From an uncultured Oscillospiraceae bacterium (GTDB lineage Bacteria; Bacillota; Clostridia; Oscillospirales; Ruminococcaceae): a stretch of 12,634 nucleotides of DNA. Positions 1 to 7,525 of this stretch are shown here, in pieces (within the stretch, counting starts at the first letter, position 1; each line of letters opens with the position of its first letter). The DNA is taken from positions 39,474 to 52,107 of the forward strand of contig CAJTMU010000012.1 in assembly GCA_910577365.1 (NCBI GenBank), in the 5' to 3' direction. The position numbers and the translations under genes were made by a program. The notes under the pieces are model-generated. The model ran no database searches. It saw nothing but the letters and a program-made list of their open reading frames with translations, and was not told where the DNA came from.

Positions 1-131
1 GATAAAGCCCATATGTATCGCAAACCTTGCCAAAGCTATCTGCTTCTCGCGCGGAAGCACCGATTTCGCGGAAGAAACCGAAAAGCTTAAAAATGCCGCC
101 AAAGAGATTAGCGATACATATGGGCTTTATC
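1..131. repeat. Perfect 21-bp inverted repeat at the contig edge (arms 1-21 and 111-131)
   Basis: Bases 1-21 are the exact reverse complement of 111-131, with an 89-base spacer. The pairing breaks at base 22 against base 110. The right arm lies inside the NrdD reading frame. The left arm begins at the first base of the window, which is typical of an assembly-graph or fold-back end rather than a genomic palindrome. Confidence 0.85.
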
Positions 132-1522
132 CCAAGCTTATGGATAATTTTGACTATAAAGCAAAGGAATGGGAGCTTCTTGCCCGCGACTATGGCGACA
201 ACTTTTCCGCTCTCCAGGACAGCGCTGAAAAACTGGCTGAAGCGGAAACAGACCGCGCGACATATCAGGCGATGGAAGCCCTTATCCACAACCTTAACAC
301 CATGAATTCCCGCGCCGGTGCGCAGAATCCGTTCTCCTCCATAAATTATGGCACGGATACCTCTCCCGAGGGCCGCATGGTGACAAGAAACGTGCTTTTG
401 GCGGAAGAAAGAGGACTTGGCAACGGTGAAACACCTATTTTCCCCATACAGATATTTAAGGTAAAAGAGGGCGTAAACTATAATGAAAACGACCCCAACT
501 ATGATCTGTTCAAGCTGGCTATCCGCGTTTCCGCAAAAAGAATGTTCCCGAATTTCAGCTTTATCGATGCCCCGTTCAACCTACAATACTACAAAGAATG
601 CGACTACAACACCGAGATAGCCTATATGGGATGCCGCACCCGCGTCATCGGAAACTTTTACGATCCGAGCCGCGAGATCGTTACGGGAAGAGGCAACCTC
701 AGCTTCACCACCATCAACCTTCCCCGCCTTGGAATAGAAGCAAAGGGCAACGTTCAGAAGTTTTATCATGACCTTGACGAAATGATGGACTTGGTTATTG
801 CTCAGCTTACAGCACGCTTCAAAATACAGTGTTCAAAGAAGGTAAAAAATTATCCGTTCCTTATGGGTCAGGGCGTATGGATAGATTCCGAGAAGCTGTC
901 CGAGGACGGCAGCATCGCGGAAATACTCAAGCATGGCTCTCTGACCACAGGCTTTATAGGACTTGCAGAGTGCCTTAAGGCGCTAATCGGGTCGCATCAA
1001 GGCGAAAGCGAGGACGCTCAGCGGCTCGGACTTGAGATAGTTTCGCATATGCGTGAACGCGTTGACGCAGAAAGCCGCAGGACGGGTCTGAACTATACGC
1101 TTATAGCTACTCCTGCGGAGGGGCTTTCTGGAAGATTTATTAAAATAGACAGGAACAAATACGGCGAAATCGAGGGCGTGACCGACAAGGATTACTACAC
1201 TAACTCTTTCCATGTCCCCGTTTACTTCAATATAAGCGCGTTCAAGAAGCTGCGGCTGGAGGCGCCCTACCATGCTCTCACCAACGGCGGACACATCAGC
1301 TATGTGGAAATGGACGGAGATCCGCTAAAGAATCTTGACGCATTTGAGCAGATTGTCCGCTATATGAAAGATGTGGGCATTGGATACGGCGCGATAAACC
1401 ACCCCATAGACCGCGACCCCTGCTGCGGTTTTACGGGAATAATCGATGACGAATGTCCTGTGTGTCACCGCCATGAGGACGAAGTGCGGTTTGAGAGATT
1501 CCGCCGCGCCAAAAACGATTAA
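2..1522 (+). CDS. nrdD: Anaerobic ribonucleoside-triphosphate reductase, class III (5' partial; C-terminal radical motif missing)
   Basis: Catalyses oxygen-independent reduction of ribonucleoside triphosphates to dNTPs in the cytosol. The frame is open from base 2, so the gene enters the window already in progress; the Met at 140 is internal. Family hallmarks numbered from that Met: HNLNTMNSRAGAQ (50-62), NYGTDTSPEGRM (69-80), NFSFIDAPFN (138-147), the thiyl-radical cysteine C165 in MGCRTRV (codon 632-634), YTNSFHVPV (353-361) and a C-terminal zinc-type cluster with C428, C429, C439 and C442. Known NrdD proteins continue after this cluster with an RRITGYLVG-like segment holding the glycyl radical. 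Here the protein ends FERFRRAKND and stops, so that residue is absent. nrdG starts 18 nt downstream, as in a normal nrdDG operon. Identity is certain; intactness is doubtful. The first 7 codons overlap an inverted repeat and may be artefact. Confidence 0.95.
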   Translation: MKPICIANLAKAICFSRGSTDFAEETEKLKNAAKEISDTYGLYPKLMDNFDYKAKEWELLARDYGDNFSALQDSAEKLAEAETDRATYQAMEALIHNLNTMNSRAGAQNPFSSINYGTDTSPEGRMVTRNVLLAEERGLGNGETPIFPIQIFKVKEGVNYNENDPNYDLFKLAIRVSAKRMFPNFSFIDAPFNLQYYKECDYNTEIAYMGCRTRVIGNFYDPSREIVTGRGNLSFTTINLPRLGIEAKGNVQKFYHDLDEMMDLVIAQLTARFKIQCSKKVKNYPFLMGQGVWIDSEKLSEDGSIAEILKHGSLTTGFIGLAECLKALIGSHQGESEDAQRLGLEIVSHMRERVDAESRRTGLNYTLIATPAEGLSGRFIKIDRNKYGEIEGVTDKDYYTNSFHVPVYFNISAFKKLRLEAPYHALTNGGHISYVEMDGDPLKNLDAFEQIVRYMKDVGIGYGAINHPIDRDPCCGFTGIIDDECPVCHRHEDEVRFERFRRAKND

Positions 1523-1540
1523 AGCCGGTCGGAGGCAGTG

Positions 1541-2044
1541 ATGGAGATAAAAATAGCGGGGGTTGTGGAGGAATCCTATGTGGACGGTCCCGGAATACGG
1601 TTTGCCGTATTCGTTCAGGGCTGCCCCCACAACTGCGAGGGCTGCCACAACCCCGAAACACACGATTTTGGCGGAGGACACATTGTAGATTCGGACATCT
1701 TGTTTGAGCAGTGCATCGAAAACACCCTTATAAAGGGTGTCACCTTTTCAGGGGGAGAGCCTTTTTGTCAAGCAGGGGCTTTATATAAGCTTGGCTGCCG
1801 CTTCAAGGAACACGGACTGAATTTGATGTGTTACAGCGGCTGGACATTCGAGGAGCTGCTGGAGAAGTCCCACGGCGAGGATGATGTTAAAAAACTGCTG
1901 TCGATACTGGATTATCTTGTTGACGGAAAATTTGAATTGTCGCAGCGCTCTCTGACGCTTCGTTTTCGCGGCAGCACCAATCAGCGGATAATTGATGTGC
2001 AGCAATCCCTTTCCCAAAACAGAACGATAACGGTAGAATTATAA
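1541..2044 (+). CDS. nrdG: Anaerobic ribonucleotide reductase activase (radical SAM)
   Basis: Radical-SAM iron-sulfur enzyme that uses S-adenosylmethionine to install the glycyl radical on NrdD. The 167-residue product carries the cluster motif CPHNCEGC with C28, C32 and C35, the Gly-rich VDGPGIR segment (14-20) before it, and the SAM-contacting GGEP at 71-74; the length is normal for NrdG. I chose ATG 1541, 5 nt after a GGAGG box at 1531-1535; a GTG at 1538 is in frame but sits only 2 nt from that box. It follows nrdD by 18 nt and is surely cotranscribed. NrdG looks intact, although its substrate glycine is not seen in the upstream NrdD. Confidence 0.95.
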   Translation: MEIKIAGVVEESYVDGPGIRFAVFVQGCPHNCEGCHNPETHDFGGGHIVDSDILFEQCIENTLIKGVTFSGGEPFCQAGALYKLGCRFKEHGLNLMCYSGWTFEELLEKSHGEDDVKKLLSILDYLVDGKFELSQRSLTLRFRGSTNQRIIDVQQSLSQNRTITVEL

Positions 2045-2089
2045 TATTAACCTTTGTTATCACATAAGATATGTTTTTATTCAGATATT

Positions 2090-2127
2090 GCGCTCTCTGT
2101 TTTTTAAACGGAGGAGCGCTTTTCTGT
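2090..2127 (+). terminator. Probable rho-independent terminator of nrdDG
   Basis: A stem of GCGCTC (2090-2095) with GAGCGC (2114-2119), extended by one T-G wobble, encloses a loop of about 17 nt and is followed by TTTTCTGTTTC. It lies 46 nt after the nrdG stop and before the next promoter. The large loop makes it moderate in strength. Confidence 0.6.
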
Positions 2128-2183
2128 TTCTAAAAAATATCACAAAAAACAATATTAAATACCATTCTGTCATTCTTTTTATA

Positions 2184-2212
2184 TAGACAATTCCCCCGTT
2201 TTGTGCTATAAT
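2184..2212 (+). promoter_or_regulatory. Sigma-A promoter of the peptide-binding lipoprotein gene
   Basis: TAGACA at 2184-2189, a 17-nt spacer, then a consensus TATAAT at 2207-2212 preceded by an extended -10 TGC. Transcription would begin near 2219, about 25 nt before the ribosome binding site at 2243-2248. This makes the gene a separate unit from nrdDG. Confidence 0.7.
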
Positions 2213-2256
2213 AATTAAATAATCCTAAAATCAACGCGCATAAGGGAGCGATTAAT

Positions 2257-3876
2257 ATAAATCTCATCAAAAAAATACTTGCGGTCGTTATTTCCGCGGC
2301 AATAATATCTTTTACCGGCTGTCGTGAGGATGACGGCAGCGGATATATTTTTAAATATAATATTTCAGCCAATCCGGGCACGCTTGACCCACAGATAGCC
2401 AACGATCCCAATTCAGAGGTCGTTATCAGCAACGTTTTTATGGGACTGCTGACAGCCAACGCGGATGGTTCGCTGTCCGAGGGTGTGGCAAGCGACTATA
2501 TAGTATCTAACGACGGACTGGTTTATACTTTCAAGCTTCGGCAAGACGTCTACTGGGTGGATTCGGACGAGTTTGAGCGGCAATGTACTGCAAGGGATTT
2601 TGTATACGGATTTCAGCGGCTATTCCTACCCGAAACCTCCGCCCCAAGAGCCTCGGAGTACTATTGCATTAAAAATTCACGCGCGTTAAACATGGGCGAA
2701 AGCCCTGACGCGTCGATAATCGGAGTCAAAGCGCTCGGGGATTTTGAGCTGGAAATCACGCTGGAATACCCTAACCCGCGACTGCCTGCACTTCTCGCTG
2801 AACCGCCCGCAATGCCGTGCTGCGAAGAATTTTTCATTGACTCGCAGGGGAAATACGGGCTGTCCGCGGAATGCACCCCATCCAACGGCGCGTTTTATGT
2901 TTATGCATGGGATTACGACCCCTATACTATCACCGACAACAACAATCTCATTCTTCGCCGTAATTCGAAAAACAGTGAATCGCGAAAGGTCTACCCGTCA
3001 GGGCTTAATTTCTTTATTGATGAGAGCGGTGATCATACCTCAGACTTTCTGAACGGTACGAACACATGTGTTGCGGTCACCGACGAGGAAGCGGCTATTA
3101 TCAAGGGCGATTACGCCTGCGAGGAATATAAGAATATCACGGTTGGTCTTATTTTCCACCGCGGCTTTGAGCTTTTTAAAAACCGTAATTTCCGCCAAGC
3201 TCTGTCCGTTCTCACAAACAGACGCACGATAAGCAAAGCGCTGAATCATTTTTCACCCGCTTCAGCTATTGTTCCCGAAGAGGTTTCCATGCTTGACAAA
3301 AGCTACCGTGAGCTTGCTGGAAGTATTCTCACGCCGAAATACAGCACGGAATCCGCGCGGGAGCATTACGAAAAGGCTCTCCCCAAGCTTAACAAGGACT
3401 TGTTCGCCGGAGCGCGGATAATCGTTCCCGACGAAAGCGCAGCGGAAGCTGTGGGCTATCTAATGCAGGAATGGCAGCGTGAATACGGCTTTTACTGCGT
3501 AGTAGAAACCCTGAACGAATCGGAATACCGCGCTCGGCTGAAAAGCGGCGACTTTGAGCTGGCGGCGGTTGAGCTTACAGGCAGCTATAACAGTCCATCG
3601 GCGTATCTCGAATGCTTCCGCAGAGAAAACGCGGCGAATTACAGTAAATTTGCAAGCTCGGAATTTGAGGAGCTTATGAACTCCGCGGAAAAAGCGGCGG
3701 ATCTTGCAGAAAGCGCCAAGCTTTATGCCGAAGCAGAGCAGCTTCTTATCGATGAAGCAGCGTTTGTGCCGCTTTACTACAAGAACGAATATTTTTATTA
3801 TAACAAAGACTGCACCGATATAATATACAATCCCTTTACCAAAAACATTTATTTCCGCGATGCTAAAAAATTTTAA
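2257..3876 (+). CDS. Oligopeptide/solute-binding lipoprotein (SBP_bac_5, OppA-like), non-canonical start
   Basis: Extracellular binding component of a peptide-type ABC importer, anchored by lipid to the outer face of the membrane. Reading upstream of the first Met (2440) in frame gives NLIKKILAVVISAAIISFTG-C: a lysine pair, a hydrophobic core and a lipobox with Cys at 2320-2322 (residue 22). Then follow the family opening NPGTLDPQ, VVISNVFMGLLT, GLVYTFKLRQDVYW (about residues 88-101) and a late segment with FVPLYYKNE. About 539 residues is normal for OppA. No ATG, GTG or TTG exists in frame between the stop at 2212 and the signal peptide. ATA 2257 sits 8 nt after AGGGAG (2243-2248) exactly where ATG is expected; ATT 2251 is the alternative, but only 2 nt from it. 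No permease or ATPase genes are adjacent, so it is an orphan binding protein; the ligand cannot be read from sequence. Confidence 0.88.
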   Translation: MNLIKKILAVVISAAIISFTGCREDDGSGYIFKYNISANPGTLDPQIANDPNSEVVISNVFMGLLTANADGSLSEGVASDYIVSNDGLVYTFKLRQDVYWVDSDEFERQCTARDFVYGFQRLFLPETSAPRASEYYCIKNSRALNMGESPDASIIGVKALGDFELEITLEYPNPRLPALLAEPPAMPCCEEFFIDSQGKYGLSAECTPSNGAFYVYAWDYDPYTITDNNNLILRRNSKNSESRKVYPSGLNFFIDESGDHTSDFLNGTNTCVAVTDEEAAIIKGDYACEEYKNITVGLIFHRGFELFKNRNFRQALSVLTNRRTISKALNHFSPASAIVPEEVSMLDKSYRELAGSILTPKYSTESAREHYEKALPKLNKDLFAGARIIVPDESAAEAVGYLMQEWQREYGFYCVVETLNESEYRARLKSGDFELAAVELTGSYNSPSAYLECFRRENAANYSKFASSEFEELMNSAEKAADLAESAKLYAEAEQLLIDEAAFVPLYYKNEYFYYNKDCTDIIYNPFTKNIYFRDAKKF

Positions 3877-3934
3877 AAAAGACGAAAACCTGTTTTTATA
3901 AAATGCTACTTGTTGTTTATGCGGAAACTCATAC

Positions 3935-4093
3935 TGTATATAAAATGTTGATTTAAGCAAATTTATTTATAATTGAAATTTTTTCGACCCACATAAGTCA
4001 GCAATACTCCGCTTTACCCCGTATTACTGGCTTAGGCTATCTCAAAAATTTCCTGAGCCGACTTTGCATTATTATAACTTTTTCTACAAACTT
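3935..4093. repeat. Dispersed structured repeat, copy A
   Basis: About 159 bp sharing order and sequence with 7056-7213: TGTATATAAA-(A/G)-TGTTGAT at one end, GAAATTTT and ATTCCTG/TTTCCTG inside, and AACTTTTTCTACAA at the other end. The middle is a hairpin with arms 3994-4007 and 4021-4034 (14 positions, one C-A mismatch, one T-G wobble) and a 13-nt loop. Several pairs differ from copy B yet still pair. It lies between convergent genes; transcription direction is unknown. I do not recognise it as a named family. Confidence 0.72.
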
Positions 4094-4121
4094 AACTCCC
4101 CCGTCGTTTGACGGGGGAGTT
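4094..4121 (-). terminator. Perfect 12-bp hairpin after the mannanase gene, probable terminator
   Basis: AACTCCCCCGTC (4094-4105) pairs fully with GACGGGGGAGTT (4110-4121) around the loop GTTT. It starts 7 nt beyond the mannanase stop on the minus strand. The T tract that should follow is weak on the minus strand (AAGTTTGT), so termination may be imperfect; it could also serve the convergent plus-strand transcript. Confidence 0.65.
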
Positions 4122-4128
4122 GTTGGTA

Positions 4129-5628
4129 TTAAAATACGCTGCACTTTTCCGAGGTTTTGCGGATACCCGTATCACCCTCAATAAGATTTTTGCCCCAATC
4201 CTCCGAAAGCGCCGAGCCGTCCCATTCCAGCGCAATGTCAAGATATTCTACACCCCCGCCGTTGCCTTTCCAGCTCCAGCCAAGGTAGCCAATATCGTTC
4301 TCACCGCAGTACTTCATTATAAATGCCTCGTCCACGTCACCGTCAGAGTGTGTATGACCAAATTCTCCCACGATAACGCAAAGACCCTTTTCGGTAACGC
4401 GCTCAAGATTCTGCTTTATTACCCTGTCATTTTTGCCCGCAGAGCCGTACATATGTATCGAGAACATTGTATTTTTCAGCGGATCGGATTCAAAAACCTT
4501 CTCGCCGCCGTCGGAAATGCTTTTGGCATACTGTCCCCAGCCCGCAGCATCTACTATTATTGTGTTTTTTATGCCCGCCTCTCTGAGTCTGGGGATAGCG
4601 GCGGTATAACCCTTCGTCCATGTGTTGGATTCCCAAGTTCCGATCCACTCGTTTGCTATGTTAAGCATAACATAAGCCTCGTTGCCTATTAATGCTTCTT
4701 TTACCTCTATCCAGTAATCCACTGTTCTTTCCAGAGCTGAAAGATCGTCCTTGCCGGTTATGTCGTGAACCTCAAGGATAGCTATCATCTCAAGAGTCTT
4801 GCACCGCTCCACCAGCTGCAATAAAGTATCCGCGCTGTCCTTTGTGTACTGCTGACCATCTGAACAAACTATCCTCACGCAGTTCGCTCCTGTTTTCGCT
4901 ATCGCAGCCAAAGCGGTTTCGTCCTGATTTTTAAACCAGCTGTGAGGGTGGTTTATCCCGCGCATTACAAACTCGTTTCCGTTGGCGTCGAACAGCTTTG
5001 TTCCAGAAACGTAAAATCCCTGCGCGCTCTCATCGGGCTTCTCCTCGGGATCCTCCTCCGAAAGCTCCGGCGCAGCCGTATCCGGAACGGTCACCGGAGT
5101 GGTGACCGTGGCAGCCGAAGTTGAAGCGGCGCTTGCCTCGGGCTTTTTGGTAGAAACGGAAGGCTTGCTCTCAGTCTTAGCTGGTTTGCTGCTCTCTGTG
5201 TCCTGCTCACGCACCATAACAGTCGTGCTTTCGACAGGAACACTTGAGCTATCGGAACCACCCGCATTCTCCGGATTGCTTTCGGAGAGAACTTCGCTTT
5301 CTGGTATACTTTCGGAGGGGTCTTGGCTTTCCTGTATAATTTCAGAGGACTCCTCGCTCAACTCATTATTCTCCGATGTCTGAGGTGCAATAGTTTCCGC
5401 CTTGCTCTCCTCAGAAGTTTCCGCGCCGCTCTCTAAAGAGGTGTCCTCCGAATTTACGGAATCCGTGCCGTCAGCTTCCGGTTTATCCAAGGAATCGGAA
5501 CTTTCGGGAATATTCCCCGAAACAACGTTCTGAGTCCCCGCTCCGGAGATAATTTCACTGTTCTCCGAAGATGCACAACCGCTCAACAGAAGCACTGTTG
5601 ACAAGAATACCGCAAAAAATTTTTTCAT
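4129..5628 (-). CDS. Endo-beta-1,4-mannanase-type glycoside hydrolase (GH5, subfamily 8-like), surface lipoprotein
   Basis: Secreted, lipid-anchored hydrolase expected to cut internal beta-1,4-mannosidic bonds. Of 499 residues, 1-17 form a signal peptide with lipobox LSGC (Cys18). Residues 19-203 are a low-complexity linker rich in Ser, Glu, Pro and Thr; 204-499 are the catalytic barrel. The domain opens with GFYVSGTKLFDANGNEFVMRG and carries GINHPHSWFKN (224-234), the acid/base E327 in NIANEW and the nucleophile E422 in GEFG, the pattern I know from Bacillus GH5_8 mannanases. No carbohydrate-binding module is visible, so the linker is probably a spacer across the cell wall. The start is supported by AAGGTG 5 nt before ATG. 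It follows the cyclase gene by 58 nt with no obvious terminator between them, so cotranscription is likely. GH5 membership is sure; mannan specificity is inferred. Confidence 0.9.
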   Translation of the reverse strand: MKKFFAVFLSTVLLLSGCASSENSEIISGAGTQNVVSGNIPESSDSLDKPEADGTDSVNSEDTSLESGAETSEESKAETIAPQTSENNELSEESSEIIQESQDPSESIPESEVLSESNPENAGGSDSSSVPVESTTVMVREQDTESSKPAKTESKPSVSTKKPEASAASTSAATVTTPVTVPDTAAPELSEEDPEEKPDESAQGFYVSGTKLFDANGNEFVMRGINHPHSWFKNQDETALAAIAKTGANCVRIVCSDGQQYTKDSADTLLQLVERCKTLEMIAILEVHDITGKDDLSALERTVDYWIEVKEALIGNEAYVMLNIANEWIGTWESNTWTKGYTAAIPRLREAGIKNTIIVDAAGWGQYAKSISDGGEKVFESDPLKNTMFSIHMYGSAGKNDRVIKQNLERVTEKGLCVIVGEFGHTHSDGDVDEAFIMKYCGENDIGYLGWSWKGNGGGVEYLDIALEWDGSALSEDWGKNLIEGDTGIRKTSEKCSVF

Positions 5629-5686
5629 AATAACACCTTTCTTATCCTGAATTTATATTTTTAAACAAAATAATCTCATTTATCTT

Positions 5687-6424
5687 TCACTGTGCCTGCT
5701 CCATACCTTGTTTTTCAACACTCTCCGGAATATGCTCAACAATGCAGTCTCTGCCGTGATTTTTGCCGTAGTACAGCTTATCGTCCGCCTCTTTCACCAG
5801 CGCGTCCACTGTTCCTCCGCAATAATCCGCTATCCCAAATGTCATCGTTACCGAAAGCTCCATACCATTATATTGGCAGCGGTAATCATGTATATTGTCC
5901 ATTATACGGCTTATAGCCGCAGCCGTCTCTTTATACGGAACGCCGAAAATCAGAAGAAATTCCTCGCCCCCCCAGCGTGCCACAAAACCTATATCCTTGA
6001 CCCCATTACGCAAAATATCCGCAATATCCTTTAAAACCTCATCACCACAGGCATGACCGTAGTTATCGTTAAAACGCTTGAAAAAATCAATGTCACCTAT
6101 GACCGCCACAAACGGGGCACTTTCCGTCTCCGCTTTAATTCGCATATCATTCATTTTGATACCGCAGGCGCGGCGGTTATAAAGTCCCGTCAAAGGGTCG
6201 TTGGAAATCAGATTTTTCAGTGCTTGCTGAAGCTTTACAGCGCTTCTTCCCATATCGCCTATCTCATCACGGCGGTTTACAAGCTGGCTGTCCGCCGCAC
6301 AGTCCGTATCGCCTTGTGAGATTTTTCTTAGGAAATCTGCCGCGGACAGCAGAGAGCTGACCATTCCCCTCGACACCCATACGCTCAGCAGACCCGCCGC
6401 CAGAGCAGTAACCCATGACAGCAC
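5687..6424 (-). pseudogene. Diguanylate cyclase, 3' part: TM2-HAMP-GGDEF (separated from its sensor half by an in-frame stop)
   Basis: The GGDEF domain makes c-di-GMP from two GTP at the inner membrane face. Numbering from GTG 6424: a membrane segment at 2-19, a HAMP linker about 17-70 ending DEIGDMGRSA, then the GGDEF domain from NDPLTGLYNRR (75-85), with metal-binding D111 in GDIDFFKRFND and the active site GGEEF at 152-156. The inhibitory RxxD site is not present at the usual position before GGEEF, so product inhibition may be lacking. The frame runs on from the ORF ending at 6428 across a single TAA (6430-6428) plus one CTG codon. Together they form one 427-codon sensor cyclase. The GTG has no clear ribosome binding site. 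It is either a nonsense-mutated gene, a consensus error, or a restart product lacking its sensor. Confidence 0.82.
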
Positions 6425-6427
6425 CAG

Positions 6428-6970
6428 TTAACCCGCAACCGAATTTAACAGGTTCGACATCACCGATTCACGGCTTTTTCCCGCAAAAACCATTCCCGTA
6501 ACCATGCCGCCCGCGTCGGTTATCGGCATATAATATCCGAAGAACGGCGTACCGTTTACGTCCACGTTATCCGAAAAGAAATCCTTGTTTTCGCCTATAA
6601 CAGTATTAACGACCTCCGGAGCCGCTTTTGTACCCACGGCGCGTACTCCGCTCACGTTTGTCACGGTGGTTATCTTTCTCTCGTCTCCCTCAAATATTGT
6701 TATGTATATTCCGGTGCTTTCGGTTATACCGTCAAACAGATCCAGCTTATCATCAAAAAAGTCATATTTTTCGGTCAAATATTGTTGGTTGCGCTCAAGC
6801 ATCTCAAACACGCTAACGCAAATGCCGGACATTTCGTGAGATACTTCATCGCAAACGCTGCGGTAGCCCGAAAATCCGATAAAAACCGACATAACGACCG
6901 ACAATACAATAAGCGGCGATATCGTCATCACCGCAACTTTGCCGGTCAGCCCGAATCTCTTATGTGCCAT
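6428..6970 (-). pseudogene. Cache-type sensor half of an interrupted diguanylate cyclase (5' part)
   Basis: The 180-residue product has a short cytosolic N-terminus, a first membrane helix at about 12-34, and an extracellular single-Cache domain at about 36-170. The domain includes the block around VGTKAAPEVVN, NGTPFFGYYMPI and GMVFAGKSRESV seen in Cache sensors of clostridial receptors and cyclases. Such domains bind small extracellular ligands; the ligand is unknown. It stops at TAA 6430-6428 just before what should be the second membrane helix, and the same frame continues directly into TM2-HAMP-GGDEF. The start is ATG 6970 behind a GAGG-type ribosome binding site, in a transcript probably begun at the TTGACA/TATAAT promoter at 7268-7240. 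As it stands it would be a signal-less membrane-anchored sensor stub. Confidence 0.82.
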
Positions 6971-7055
6971 CTATCTTTTCCTCTTTGTATAAATTTTAAA
7001 GCGAAAATCCTTTACTCTTTGTAGACTTAGTTTAAAAAGATCATATAAATCAGCA

Positions 7056-7213
7056 TGTATATAAAGTGTTGATATAAGCCGAATCATTTAAATTCGAAAT
7101 TTTCCGCGATCCGCCTGAATGCGCAACACTTCGCTGCGTGTTGTGCATTTAGGCTCTCGCAAAAAAAATTCCTGCGTCAATATTGCGCTGCAATAACTTT
7201 TTCTACAAGCTGA
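7056..7213. repeat. Dispersed structured repeat, copy B (in the cyclase 5' leader)
   Basis: About 158 bp, in the same orientation as copy A. The central hairpin has arms 7114-7129 and 7138-7153: 16 paired positions, two of them G-T wobbles, with an 8-nt loop. A smaller stem TATTGC/GCAATA flanks it near 7180-7194. On the minus strand it lies about 20 nt after a consensus promoter, so it would be transcribed in the untranslated leader of the cyclase gene. Confidence 0.74.
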
Positions 7214-7239
7214 TATATTTAATCTATTTTTTCAAATTT

Positions 7240-7268
7240 ATTATACCAAAAAAAATTTCGCCTGTCAA
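7240..7268 (-). promoter_or_regulatory. Consensus sigma-A promoter toward the diguanylate cyclase gene
   Basis: On the minus strand TTGACA (7268-7263), a 17-nt spacer and TATAAT (7245-7240), a perfect match to consensus. Transcription would begin near 7233, giving a leader of about 263 nt before ATG 6970 that contains all of repeat copy B. Confidence 0.82.
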
Positions 7269-7369
7269 GTTTTTTTACTGTCACTGGAAAGTTTAAGAAT
7301 TCAATTAATGTTTTTTTGTGGCATTTGATAAAAAGCAAGCCAAAATTTGTGGTATTTTACAAAAACATA

Positions 7370-7398
7370 TTGAAAACAAAAAAAATATATGATATAAT
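7370..7398 (+). promoter_or_regulatory. Sigma-A promoter toward the c-di-GMP phosphodiesterase gene
   Basis: TTGAAA (7370-7375), a 17-nt spacer and TATAAT (7393-7398). The start point would be near 7405, leaving about 270 nt of leader before the GTG at 7678. It is divergent from the promoter at 7240-7268, with about 100 bp between the two -35 boxes. Confidence 0.75.
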
Positions 7399-7420
7399 AA
7401 TATAAAGTATTTTTATACGT

Positions 7421-7525
7421 ATGTCCACGCGCATATGTTTTTTGGTCACTTCGCGCATTAACGGGCAATTCTACCACAATCTCTTTGGGCTTATTGAGTA
7501 TAACAAACACGGGGTATTAATATGA
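7421..7525 (+). CDS. Possible leader ORF, 34 residues
   Basis: An ATG about 16 nt after the predicted transcription start opens a 34-codon ORF rich in aromatic and aliphatic residues. No ribosome binding site precedes it, so only near-leaderless translation would express it. Its TGA overlaps the ATG of the next small ORF in an ATGA junction, the arrangement of translationally coupled genes. I recognise no homologue; it may be chance. Confidence 0.2.
   Translation: MSTRICFLVTSRINGQFYHNLFGLIEYNKHGVLI

Noticed and set aside
3877..4128. Transposon-like ends or a target-site duplication around repeat copy A
   Set aside because: The repeat edges are not inverted repeats of each other, and no flanking direct repeat is seen at either copy; no transposase gene is in the window.
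4108..4692. A 194-codon plus-strand ORF opposite the mannanase gene
   Set aside because: It is the antisense of the conserved GH5 domain, has no recognisable motif, and the minus-strand frame explains the sequence fully.
7301..7510. A 69-codon minus-strand ORF in the divergent spacer
   Set aside because: It starts at GTG without a ribosome binding site, spans the plus-strand promoter, and its second half is low-complexity translation of AT-rich DNA.
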